From: a virus
DNA length: 22,271 nt
Direction: 5' to 3' (one strand)
IMG/VR virus record: IMGVR_UViG_3300030118_002997
Span: 1-22,271 of that record
Shown here: piece by piece, positions 13,956 to 19,979 of the stretch
Layout: every line of letters begins with the position of its first letter
Position numbering within the stretch: position 1 is the first letter of the stretch
Translations under genes and position numbers: made by a program
Notes under the pieces: generated by a model
What the model saw: only the letters and a program-made list of their open reading frames with translations
Told to the model about the DNA's origin: nothing
Databases searched by the model: none

Positions 13956-14240
13956 TTATTCTTCGACTTTATATTTGATATTGTTGATGTGCGTTTGGAT
14001 ACTTTCAATCTCATTCCTAATTTCAATTTTTTCAAAACTTCCTTTATGAACATCGCTTATTTCTACAAGTTGATTTAATCTTATCATTCTTAATAATCTT
14101 TTAAATGCTCTTCTTACGTGCATATCCGACATATCAGATACCATAATCCAAGTATTTTTAGATCGTGAAAAATAATACTCCTCTGGCGTAGCTTGTTGAG
14201 TTTCATCAGTTTTTGGAATATCTAAAAATTTTTCACTCAT
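13956..14240 (-). CDS. Small protein of the early replication block, unknown
   Basis: This 94-residue, mostly helical protein contains TPEEYYFSRSKNTWIMVSDM, MHVRRAFKRLLRMIRLNQLV and a C-terminal charged helix. There is no recognised motif. It overlaps its upstream neighbour as ATGA, so the pair is translationally coupled. The basic helix FKRLLRMIRL could bind nucleic acid, but that is only a composition argument. Confidence 0.55.
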   Translation of the reverse strand: MSEKFLDIPKTDETQQATPEEYYFSRSKNTWIMVSDMSDMHVRRAFKRLLRMIRLNQLVEISDVHKGSFEKIEIRNEIESIQTHINNIKYKVEE

Positions 14241-14503
14241 ATTAAATTACCTTGATTCTTATCAGCTTCTTTATAAGGTTTCCATTCAAAATCAATCAAT
14301 CTGTAAGATTTATCATTATACTTACTTTTAAATGTTTGATCTGTATATATTCGTGCTTTTTTAAGGTTTTCGTATGGAATAAACATATATTCTTTTCCAT
14401 GAACAATACCTATTGATTCTTTTTTTCTTAAAGCCTTTTTATATATATGTTCACGAATTGAGACTTTGCCCAACCATATCTTTGTTACTTGTATTTTTAT
14501 CAT
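14237..14503 (-). CDS. Small basic protein of the early replication block, unknown
   Basis: This 88-residue basic protein contains KIWLGKVSIREHIYKKALRK, HGKEYMFIPYENLKKARIYT and YRLIDFEWKPYKE. It is probably a small alpha/beta fold. The family is not recognised by name. It overlaps the XRE regulator's 3' end by 53 bases in another frame and the following gene as ATGA. Its position suggests co-regulation with the regulator. Confidence 0.55.
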   Translation of the reverse strand: MIKIQVTKIWLGKVSIREHIYKKALRKKESIGIVHGKEYMFIPYENLKKARIYTDQTFKSKYNDKSYRLIDFEWKPYKEADKNQGNLI

Positions 14504-14810
14504 ATTTTTGCTCCCTGTTTATTCTAGTTTCTAATTCATTTAGTACAATAAAATGTTTTTCTTTTAAAGCTGGATGAATATCTGCACTTTCTATTACGCT
14601 GTAAGGATCACCATTTTGAAATTCAGAAACATTAATTTTAAAATGATTACAAAACTTCATTAGCTTAGTGCTAGGTATTCCATTTAATCCTTTTTCATAT
14701 TTTTGAAACTGTTGGAATGTGATTCCTAATGGTTCTCCAGCTTTTGTTTGACTCTTCTTCTTAGATATTCTTTGAGCATATAGCATTTGAGCTATTTGTA
14801 GTTTTTCCAT
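14451..14810 (-). CDS. XRE-family helix-turn-helix regulator
   Basis: The 119-residue protein has an N-terminal HTH of the Cro/CI type (about residues 14-62). It contains QTKAGEPLGITFQQFQKYEK and LMKFCNHFKINVSEF, the usual helix spacing of HTH_3. The C-terminal part is charged and lacks a LexA-type peptidase domain. It is the first gene of the leftward unit and faces the early block across a 306-bp region, so it likely controls both directions. The ATG at 14810 has an AGGA Shine-Dalgarno. Confidence 0.78.
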   Translation of the reverse strand: MEKLQIAQMLYAQRISKKKSQTKAGEPLGITFQQFQKYEKGLNGIPSTKLMKFCNHFKINVSEFQNGDPYSVIESADIHPALKEKHFIVLNELETRINREQKYDKNTSNKDMVGQSLNS

Positions 14811-14829
14811 TGTTTTTCCTGATTGTTAG

Positions 14830-14854
14830 GTGGCGAGAAATCGGAACTCGCCAC
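14830..14854. promoter_or_regulatory. Hairpin in the leader of the XRE regulator gene
   Basis: An 8-bp perfect stem GTGGCGAG/CTCGCCAC has a 9-base loop. A competing inner fold CGA-GAAA-TCG resembles the other GAAA-capped hairpins of this window. It lies 20-44 bases before the regulator's start, so it could be an operator, an attenuator or a translation-control element. There is no T-tract in either direction. Confidence 0.6.
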
Positions 14855-14865
14855 GTTATTAACTA

Positions 14866-14911
14866 GAAAGGGAACATAGATTTTTAAGAAAAAAATTTTA
14901 CGTTCTCTTTC
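14866..14911. promoter_or_regulatory. Near-palindromic repeat, candidate operator
   Basis: GAAAGGGAAC at 14866-14875 is mirrored by GTTCTCTTTC at 14902-14911, a 10-bp inverted repeat with one mismatch and a 26-base AT-rich centre. It lies between the regulator gene and its candidate promoter, a plausible binding site for the XRE protein. Confidence 0.4.
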
Positions 14912-14923
14912 GTGATTATCCGA

Positions 14924-15035
14924 TTTTATCATTATTAGCAATCTATAAAAAATTTTTACAAAAGATTCAATCTATTATTGATTTGAAATTATTACTAATT
15001 TTCCACTAATCATTGAATTTTTTATCGTATTAGCG
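14924..15035. repeat. Imperfect direct repeat pair in the control region
   Basis: TTTTATCATTATTAGCA (14924-14940) recurs as TTTTATCGTATTAGCG (15020-15035), differing by one deleted base and two changes. Such pairs often mark operator or replication-protein sites. With two copies, the significance is modest. Confidence 0.35.
14942..14970 (-). promoter_or_regulatory. Candidate leftward promoter for the regulator operon
   Basis: Reading leftward, TTGAAT (14970-14965) and TATAGA (14947-14942) are separated by exactly 17 bases, fitting a sigma-70-like promoter with imperfect boxes. In such AT-rich sequence chance matches are common, so this is only a candidate. Confidence 0.35.
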
Positions 15036-15116
15036 TTGATTTTATTGAGTTTTTAACGGTTTTAATGTGCATTCAATTTGATACAAATAATTCATTAACT
15101 AATAAAAAGGAAACAT

Positions 15117-15377
15117 ATGAAACACTATAACTTATATACAAAAGAATCTTTTCAAGGAAAAAATCTTGAAAGATTAGAAGCTACTAAATTGACAGGTGGT
15201 TTTTGCACATTCAATCAAGCTAGAAAGATGGGAGCAAAAGTTATCAAGGGATCAAAAGCAGTAGCAAGATTAACTAGATTAGTTCAAGATTCTGGCAAAG
15301 ATTCAGAATTTAGAAGCTATCCAGTTTTTCATGAATCACAAATACAAATCAAATCGGAGGAAAAATGCAACAAGTAA
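15117..15377 (+). CDS. ArdC N-terminal-like small protein
   Basis: This is the first gene of the plus-strand early block (86 residues). The segment GGFCTFNQARKMGAKVIKGS followed by KAVARLTRL resembles the ArdC N-terminal domain (PF08401-like, with its T.xQA...G..V.KG motif), which binds single-stranded DNA. ArdC proteins are normally about 300 residues with a C-terminal protease-like domain, which is absent here. ArdC-family proteins of plasmids counter host restriction or protect incoming DNA. The ATG has an AAAGGA Shine-Dalgarno. Confidence 0.55.
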   Translation: MKHYNLYTKESFQGKNLERLEATKLTGGFCTFNQARKMGAKVIKGSKAVARLTRLVQDSGKDSEFRSYPVFHESQIQIKSEEKCNK

Positions 15378-15616
15378 TAACTACATTTTATTTAAATGGC
15401 AGAACTAAAACTTTTAATTCTGATTCAGAAGCAAAAAATCTTGAAAAGTTTTTAGATGAATATTCTGAGGCTACTCCAGAATTATATCAATCAGATAAAA
15501 ATAAAATTGTGACTGCTATACAAAGAGATGGAAATACTACATTAAATTTCATTTATAGACAAAATTATGAAATTACAAATTTCCTAAACTGCAACTTTAA
15601 ATCTAAGGAGATATAA
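15365..15616 (+). CDS. Small early protein, unknown
   Basis: This 83-residue protein has a beta-like start (VITTFYLNGRTKTFNSDSEA), a helix, and a C-terminal segment INFLNCNFKSKEI-like with one cysteine. There is no known motif. It overlaps its upstream neighbour by 13 bases and has a strong CGGAGG-type Shine-Dalgarno. The role is unknown. It is probably an early takeover protein, judging only by position. Confidence 0.55.
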   Translation: MQQVITTFYLNGRTKTFNSDSEAKNLEKFLDEYSEATPELYQSDKNKIVTAIQRDGNTTLNFIYRQNYEITNFLNCNFKSKEI

Positions 15617-15822
15617 TGATATTTGCTGACGAAGTAAGAATAGGAGAATTAGCTAAAATTTGGAAAGAAGGCAAAAAAACTAATAAAGAGGAATTAGTAA
15701 GCCATTTTGTTTCTGATAGAGCTATGCCTTTAAAAAAAGTTTGCGAAATGGCAGAAACTTTTGAAGATAATTTATCAGGTGGTTATAAATTAGTTGTAAC
15801 TTTAGACTTTATAGAAAGATGA
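15616..15822 (+). CDS. Small early protein, unknown
   Basis: This 68-residue protein has two helices (VRIGELAKIWKEGKKTNKEE; LKKVCEMAETFED) and a C-terminal strand (YKLVVTLDFIER). The start overlaps the upstream stop as TAATG after a good AAGGAG Shine-Dalgarno. It has no recognised family. It is coupled on its 3' side to a tiny membrane peptide gene through ATGA. Confidence 0.55.
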   Translation: MIFADEVRIGELAKIWKEGKKTNKEELVSHFVSDRAMPLKKVCEMAETFEDNLSGGYKLVVTLDFIER

Positions 15823-15908
15823 TAATTTATCCTATTATAAAAAAATATATAGCTCTAGCATTCGTGCTAGGGCTATCAATCGGAATAACAATCGGAATAA
15901 TAATATGA
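15819..15908 (+). CDS. 29-residue single-pass membrane peptide
   Basis: Below usual length cut-offs, this frame is bordered on both sides by ATGA overlaps with its neighbours, a strong sign of a real, coupled gene. It encodes MIIYPIIKKYIALAFVLGLS followed by IGITIGIII, a single hydrophobic helix with two lysines at the N-side. Its middle contains a stable TTCG-capped hairpin. It could be a small toxin-like or membrane-acting phage peptide. I see no homolog. Confidence 0.55.
   Translation: MIIYPIIKKYIALAFVLGLSIGITIGIII
15850..15875 (+). promoter_or_regulatory. 11-bp hairpin with TTCG loop inside the membrane peptide gene
   Basis: TAGCTCTAGCA and TGCTAGGGCTA pair over 11 positions (one T-G wobble) around a TTCG tetraloop. 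It lies in the middle of the 29-codon gene, ending 30 bases before the next gene's ATG. It may pause ribosomes or control coupled translation or mRNA processing. Confidence 0.6.
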
Positions 15909-16135
15909 AAGCACATACAATTATTAAAAATGATATAGCAGAGGAATACGTTATTTTTCACAATGGTAATGAATTTAAAATTAGAAGATTTTTAAATGTC
16001 AAAGGTTTTACTGATAATAAAAGTTTTTTTGTTTATAAAAAAATAGGTTACCAAACTTATACATCATTATCTGGAAAAAGCGTTTTTAATACAATGCAAG
16101 AAGTTAAGAAAGGAATAAAAAATAGAAATGACTAA
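15905..16135 (+). CDS. Small basic early protein, unknown
   Basis: This 76-residue protein begins MKAHTIIKNDIAEEYVIFHN and has a beta-rich body with FKIRRFLNVKGFTDNKSFFV, then a basic tail (VKKGIKNRND). The start overlaps the membrane peptide's stop as ATGA. The function is unknown. Confidence 0.5.
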   Translation: MKAHTIIKNDIAEEYVIFHNGNEFKIRRFLNVKGFTDNKSFFVYKKIGYQTYTSLSGKSVFNTMQEVKKGIKNRND

Positions 16136-16343
16136 AGATTGGAAAGATAAAAGAATAAAAGCGATTAATCGTTTATCTCAAAATAAAAAATGGTCGTGTT
16201 CAGATAATAATCCTTTATTTGAAGAAGTTATGGATATTTATGAATCGCCAGCAAAAACTAGAGAGGAATATTTGATAGAAAGGAAAAAAAAGAATGAAGA
16301 AGTATCTATTTTTAATACTATTCGTAACAAGTTGCTCGTATAA
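16128..16343 (+). CDS. Small charged early protein, unknown
   Basis: This 71-residue, Lys/Glu-rich protein contains MTKDWKDKRIKAINRLSQNK, WSCSDNN and EEYLIERKKKNEEVS. It overlaps the upstream gene by 8 bases and the downstream lipoprotein gene by 50 bases in another frame. The last third is therefore constrained by two proteins. No motif is recognised. Confidence 0.5.
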   Translation: MTKDWKDKRIKAINRLSQNKKWSCSDNNPLFEEVMDIYESPAKTREEYLIERKKKNEEVSIFNTIRNKLLV

Positions 16344-16593
16344 GCCTGTTATCGATACTGCGGGTAGAAGTGGCACATTTGATTTTTCTAAATCAGATGA
16401 AATAACAAACGATCTGCAACACTGTAAACACTTAGCAAAAGATCATACAAATAATATCTTAGAAAGTAGTAAATATGTATGGAATTACTATTTAAGATCT
16501 GCAACATTATGGTTGAGTCCTAAAGCAGAATATGATTACCCTAAGCTTTACAGAAATTGCATGATAAACAGAGGACACTCTGTAATTAACTAG
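16294..16593 (+). CDS. Phage-encoded lipoprotein
   Basis: This 99-residue protein has a clear lipoprotein signal: basic tip MKK, hydrophobic core YLFLILFVTS, and lipobox VTSC with Cys14. The mature part is polar and contains NDLQHCKHLAKDHTNN and the ending YRNCMINRGHSVIN, with two further cysteines. A phage lipoprotein in an early operon suggests a function at the cell surface such as superinfection exclusion or receptor masking. An outer-membrane spanin subunit is a weaker alternative because the lysis genes are elsewhere. Confidence 0.68.
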   Translation: MKKYLFLILFVTSCSYKPVIDTAGRSGTFDFSKSDEITNDLQHCKHLAKDHTNNILESSKYVWNYYLRSATLWLSPKAEYDYPKLYRNCMINRGHSVIN

Positions 16594-16601
16594 GAGGAAA
16601 T

Positions 16602-17354
16602 ATGTACACTTATCATAAATTATATAATGATAAAATAACAATTAAGTTTGATGAAGAAGAACATAAATATTATGTCAATGGTAATGAATATTTTTCAGCT
16701 ACTACTTTAATTGGTCAAGGTTGCGTTAAACCTGGTCTTGAAAGGTGGAAAAGAGTCACACCAATGATAGAACTTAAAAAGAAACTTAATAAAGTTTTAG
16801 ATGATAATGAAGAACTTGATAGAGTTAAATTAGAAAGACTCTATAAAGAATCTATGGAGCATACAGATAATGTTTCAGATGATGCATCTTTAGTAGGATC
16901 TGTCGTTCATGGTTTAGTTGAAGATTTTATTAAAGGTAAAAAAATTCCTAAACAATCTGATCCAGCAGTTGTAAATTGTTGGAATTTATTTTTAGATTGG
17001 TGGAATCAACAAAACTATAAAGTTATTGATATAGAAAAAAAACTATTCAGTAAAAAATATGGTTATGTTGGAACTCTTGATCTCGTTGTACAAAACGATA
17101 AGGGAGAGTTTGTATTAATAGATTTAAAAACATCTAATCAGATTGTTTTTGGATATGTTTTACAAGCTAATGCTTATAAGCAAGCATATGAAGAGGAAAC
17201 AGGGAAAAAAATTTCATCTTGTTTTTGTTTAAGAACAGGCAAAAAAGATAAGAAAGTTGAGATTGCCCCTATTCCTTTAAATAAAAAACTATTTAATACT
17301 TTTCTTGGAGTTAAGTTGATTTGTGAACAAAGAGAAAGTAGTAAATATAAATAA
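16602..17354 (+). CDS. PD-(D/E)XK nuclease (RecB/Cas4-like exonuclease)
   Basis: This 250-residue protein has the full PD-(D/E)XK motif series. The conserved GSVVHGLVEDF (99-109) supplies His103, GYVGTLDLV (154-162) supplies Asp160, FVLIDLKTS (170-178) supplies Asp174 and Lys176, and QANAYKQAYE (188-197) gives the Q-x-x-x-Y motif. Such enzymes process DNA ends for recombination or degrade host DNA. The protein has the single-domain phage form and no helicase part or visible four-cysteine cluster. Strong AGGAGG Shine-Dalgarno before ATG 16602. Confidence 0.82.
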   Translation: MYTYHKLYNDKITIKFDEEEHKYYVNGNEYFSATTLIGQGCVKPGLERWKRVTPMIELKKKLNKVLDDNEELDRVKLERLYKESMEHTDNVSDDASLVGSVVHGLVEDFIKGKKIPKQSDPAVVNCWNLFLDWWNQQNYKVIDIEKKLFSKKYGYVGTLDLVVQNDKGEFVLIDLKTSNQIVFGYVLQANAYKQAYEEETGKKISSCFCLRTGKKDKKVEIAPIPLNKKLFNTFLGVKLICEQRESSKYK

Positions 17355-17373
17355 ACAACAAAAGGAGAATCTG

Positions 17374-17724
17374 ATGCAATATAATAAAGCACAGTACAAT
17401 AACAACTATCAAAAAAAATCAAATGATAGTAATGGAGGATCTGCTAAACTAACGACCACTAAAAAAGATGGTTGTATTTTAGTAGTAACCTTGAATAATC
17501 AAAACTTAGTCTTAAAAGGTTATTATCAAGGTAAAACAAATGAATGGAAATTATTTCCTTATTATGATAAGCGAAAACAAAATCCATCATTCAATCAACC
17601 TAAACAATCGTATCAACAAAATAATGATATGGACGATCAGTTGCCACAATCCGAACAAGAATGGAGTCAAGGATCAGCTACTGAATTTAATCCAGAGGAA
17701 TACGAACATCAATTAGGTGATTAA
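17374..17724 (+). CDS. Small protein with Q/N-rich linker and acidic tail (SSB-shaped)
   Basis: The start is set at the ATG 17374, preceded by AAAGGAG. An upstream GTG would add 17 residues but lacks support. The 116-residue protein has a short beta-rich core (KLTTTKKDGCILVVTLNNQN; LVLKGYYQGKTNEWKLFPYY). A Q/N/P-rich linker follows (QNPSFNQPKQSYQQNND), and then an acidic end (FNPEEYEHQLGD). This layout recalls SSB proteins, but the core is half the usual OB-fold size. It lies next to the nuclease gene. Confidence 0.55.
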   Translation: MQYNKAQYNNNYQKKSNDSNGGSAKLTTTKKDGCILVVTLNNQNLVLKGYYQGKTNEWKLFPYYDKRKQNPSFNQPKQSYQQNNDMDDQLPQSEQEWSQGSATEFNPEEYEHQLGD

Positions 17725-18107
17725 TGAGTGATAAAGATTCATTAGATAAATACATTGAGCATAGACCTAAAGTATTTAATTCTGAAATAATTCTAGTCTA
17801 TCTTAACGCTTTAGATAAAAATAAAATAAAGGCAGAAGAAGAATACGAAGAATGTAAGGATCAAGTACAAGAGCAATTAGATTATATAATTAGCGAAAAG
17901 GTTGAAAATACTAAATGCTCAATGGCACAAGCAAAAGTATTAGCTACAAATGATGAAAGATATAAAAGAATAAAAGCTGAATACAGAAAAAGAAAAGCTT
18001 ATTATCTTCTTAAAAAAGTTGAAGCTAATAATGGTCACTCTTATTGTGAGAATCTAAAGCAAGAATCTATCAATCAATTAGCTGTAGATAAATTGACTAG
18101 AAATTAA
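17724..18107 (+). CDS. Helical charged protein, last gene of early block
   Basis: This 127-residue, mainly helical protein has long Glu/Lys-rich helices (NKIKAEEEYEECKDQVQEQL; YKRIKAEYRKRKAYYLLKKV) that could form coiled coil. Its ATG overlaps the upstream stop as TAATG, linking it to the SSB-shaped protein and nuclease, so a role in the same recombination module is possible. The stop is followed within six bases by a hairpin that ends the early block. Confidence 0.58.
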   Translation: MSDKDSLDKYIEHRPKVFNSEIILVYLNALDKNKIKAEEEYEECKDQVQEQLDYIISEKVENTKCSMAQAKVLATNDERYKRIKAEYRKRKAYYLLKKVEANNGHSYCENLKQESINQLAVDKLTRN

Positions 18108-18112
18108 TTTTA

Positions 18113-18136
18113 TTGAGGGCGAGAAATCGCCCTTAA
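18113..18136. terminator. GAAA-capped hairpin between convergent operons
   Basis: TTGAGGGCGA, GAAA, TCGCCCTTAA forms a 10-bp stem (one G-T wobble). It begins 6 bases after the early block's stop and contains the TAA stop of the opposite gene. Plus-strand downstream bases are only weakly T-rich, so termination may be partial or serve both directions. Confidence 0.6.
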
Positions 18137-18366
18137 TGTCTTGTTACTTCAAAATATGAAATATCAGTATCTTTATCAATAATTTTTGTGCTGTAACTAT
18201 AATCTATAAGATTTACATCTGGTCTTTTTTTTACTTGAGAAATCATATCTTGCACTCTCGGAAAACAAGGTGATAAATCTATAAATGTAAAAACAACAAA
18301 GTGTCCATAAATAGAGTTATGACTTTCTATTTGCATTTCTAAATCTGTAATTACTGCATCAATCAT
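18133..18366 (-). CDS. Small protein ending the late minus-strand block, unknown
   Basis: This 77-residue protein opens MIDAVITDLEMQIESHNSIY and has a hydrophobic strand (FVVFTFIDLS) and a C-terminal DYSYSTKIIDKDTDISYF-like beta region. Two cysteines or other metal pairs are not conserved here (one Cys only). No family is recognised. It is the final gene of the minus-strand block before the converging early block, and its stop lies within the hairpin. Confidence 0.5.
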   Translation of the reverse strand: MIDAVITDLEMQIESHNSIYGHFVVFTFIDLSPCFPRVQDMISQVKKRPDVNLIDYSYSTKIIDKDTDISYFEVTRH

Positions 18367-18400
18367 AATGCAATATAACTTAATTAGAATCTATTTAGTA

Positions 18401-18790
18401 TTATTTTTTTTTGATGATGTCTGCACCTTTAAGACCGTAAATAGCACTCACTACGCCTATAAACAATGCTTGATACCAAAAAGGCATATTATTAAATTGA
18501 TTAAAAAACTTATCAACCTTTTCCATAATTTCTGGATCATCACTAAAGATACTCCAAATTAATAACATCACAGGCGCAGAGACTAAAATTAACACAAACT
18601 CGTCTTTCCATCCCTGTTGATTATTTTGCATGACTGCTTTTTGATACTCTACTTCTCCGTTTGCCATTTTCTCTGCATGACGCATTTCTGCCACAGATTC
18701 ATATTCTTTTGCTCTTCTTCTATTATTTGCAATAGACATGCCTGTTTTAATAATACCTGGTACTAACTTAGATGCTATATTTAACCACAT
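18401..18790 (-). CDS. 3TM holin-like protein
   Basis: This 129-residue protein has an N-terminal amphipathic part (MWLNIASKLVPGIIKTGMSI), a charged middle, and GWKDEFVLILVSAPVMLLIW (about 61-80). Its last hydrophobic helix is WYQALFIGVVSAIYGLKG. The GWKDEF...P...WYQ pattern resembles the gene-transfer-agent 3TM holin family (PF11351), in which a holin releases the endolysin at the end of infection. Only two helices are strongly hydrophobic; the third may be the N-terminal one. The neighbouring M15 peptidase would be the lysin. Confidence 0.72.
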   Translation of the reverse strand: MWLNIASKLVPGIIKTGMSIANNRRRAKEYESVAEMRHAEKMANGEVEYQKAVMQNNQQGWKDEFVLILVSAPVMLLIWSIFSDDPEIMEKVDKFFNQFNNMPFWYQALFIGVVSAIYGLKGADIIKKK

Positions 18791-18791
18791 T

Positions 18792-19079
18792 TTATTTTTC
18801 TTTTATTTTTTCAATTAACATATCAATAACATGTTTTGCTTTTTCTAAATCTTTTATTTGATCTTTTTTATCTTTCCATTTTAGGTTGTATCTTGTTATA
18901 TATTTTAAAGCGTGAGATTGACAGGCATTAAAATCATTTGCCATAGAAAAGTCTAAAGGTTGAATTTTAAGGTTTTTATAGTGATCCCCAGCAACTTGTT
19001 CAGAAAATGCAGAATCGCCGTCTAAAGGGGCTCTATGGCTCTTTAAAAGGGTGTTTTTAAGCTTATTAGACTTACTCAT
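18792..19079 (-). CDS. DUF3310 family protein
   Basis: This 95-residue protein has the whole DUF3310 (PF11753) pattern: DHYKNLKIQPLDFSM (32-46), HALKYITRYNLKWKD (56-70) and DLEKAKHVIDMLIEK (77-91). The family is common in tailed phages and is sometimes annotated as a nucleotide kinase, but its biochemical role is not established. It overlaps the metallophosphoesterase gene as ATGA. Confidence 0.85.
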   Translation of the reverse strand: MSKSNKLKNTLLKSHRAPLDGDSAFSEQVAGDHYKNLKIQPLDFSMANDFNACQSHALKYITRYNLKWKDKKDQIKDLEKAKHVIDMLIEKIKEK

Positions 19080-19777
19080 ACAATCTTTTTAATCCAATCA
19101 CCTCTATTGTTTAAAACCATAGGTAATAGCCTTGGTATCCCATCTAATATAATTCCGCAACCTAAAATAAATCTTGTTTTAAAATTCTTAGCATAGTTGA
19201 ATGCCATAGACTTTTGATTTATCATGCACCCCACATTCATAGCAAAAAATAAATTATCAGGATTTGCCCACCAACTAACTAAAAATTTTGTGTGGTAGTG
19301 ACCCTGCACTGCGGAAAGCCCCATGCTTTGTGACACCTTTAGGACGTCCGCAGATCTTCCATGGGTAAAAAAACATCTTTGACCATTTGACATTGTTAGT
19401 GTCAAATCATCTACCCACTTCCATTTTTTTGTACCTAAAAAATCTCCATAATCTTTTAAAAATTCTTTACTCATTCCAAACTTTAATGCTCTTCTATAAA
19501 CTAAACTAGAGTGATTAGACTCTACTTCTGTAACTTTTGGAAATATTGATTCTAATTCTTTTACATATTTTTTGCTTTGTCTAAGCTCATGGCCTGCACT
19601 AAATAAATCTGGATCATGTGTGTGCATGCTGATAGCATGGAAGTCTAATAAATCGCCTATATTACAAACGAAATCTGGTTTAAATTCTTTTTTAATTTCT
19701 TTTAAAAAATTAAAACTATCCTTATGGTGATAAGGAATATGCATATCCGATATTACAAGTATTCGTTTGAAACCCAT
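19076..19777 (-). CDS. Calcineurin-like metallophosphoesterase
   Basis: This 233-residue protein shows all metal-binding blocks in order: SDMHIP (Asp11, His13), GDLLDF (Asp42), ESNHSS (Asn88, His89), THG (His139) and GHYHTK (His160, His162). Such phage enzymes hydrolyse phosphodiesters, for example in nucleotides or nucleic acids; the substrate is unknown. It is coupled to DUF3310 and lies in the lysis-associated region. Start ATG 19777. Confidence 0.85.
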   Translation of the reverse strand: MGFKRILVISDMHIPYHHKDSFNFLKEIKKEFKPDFVCNIGDLLDFHAISMHTHDPDLFSAGHELRQSKKYVKELESIFPKVTEVESNHSSLVYRRALKFGMSKEFLKDYGDFLGTKKWKWVDDLTLTMSNGQRCFFTHGRSADVLKVSQSMGLSAVQGHYHTKFLVSWWANPDNLFFAMNVGCMINQKSMAFNYAKNFKTRFILGCGIILDGIPRLLPMVLNNRGDWIKKIV

Positions 19778-19793
19778 AATTGAATAAATACAA

Positions 19794-19979
19794 CTATTTA
19801 GTGATAATGTAAAGAAGCTGACCTAATACTAAAAGTCCTACTGCACTTAATCCGTACAAGATTCGGTCAATATCTTGTTTCATATGTTTTAAGTGATTAT
19901 TGATTACAAGATTTAATTTTTGATCTACTAATTTTATTTTGCCATCAATTTCAACAAATTTTTCTTTATTGGTTTTCAT
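19794..19979 (-). CDS. XhlA-like membrane protein, possible holin partner
   Basis: This 61-residue protein has a charged coiled-coil start (FVEIDGKIKLVDQKLNLVIN, then NHLKHMKQDIDRIL). One C-terminal membrane helix follows (YGLSAVGLLVLGQLLYIIT). This layout matches XhlA/hemolysin-like small proteins that associate with holins. It overlaps the preceding gene as ATGA. With the 3TM holin and M15 peptidase, it would form the lysis set. Confidence 0.7.
   Translation of the reverse strand: MKTNKEKFVEIDGKIKLVDQKLNLVINNHLKHMKQDIDRILYGLSAVGLLVLGQLLYIITK

Larger units (their letters stand above)
14811..15116. promoter_or_regulatory. Divergent intergenic control region
   Basis: This AT-rich 306-bp gap separates leftward and rightward genes. 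It contains a strong hairpin next to the regulator gene, a candidate leftward promoter, a near-palindromic repeat and imperfect direct repeats (listed separately). No gene fits in it. It could also hold a replication origin, but no clear iteron array or DnaA box cluster is visible. Confidence 0.6.

Noticed and set aside
17174-17422. Minus-strand 82-residue frame opposite the nuclease gene
   Set aside because: It is antisense to motif-bearing nuclease codons and has no Shine-Dalgarno.
18368-18562. Plus-strand frame opposite the holin-like gene
   Set aside because: It runs antisense to the membrane-helix codons of a supported gene and lacks a ribosome binding site.
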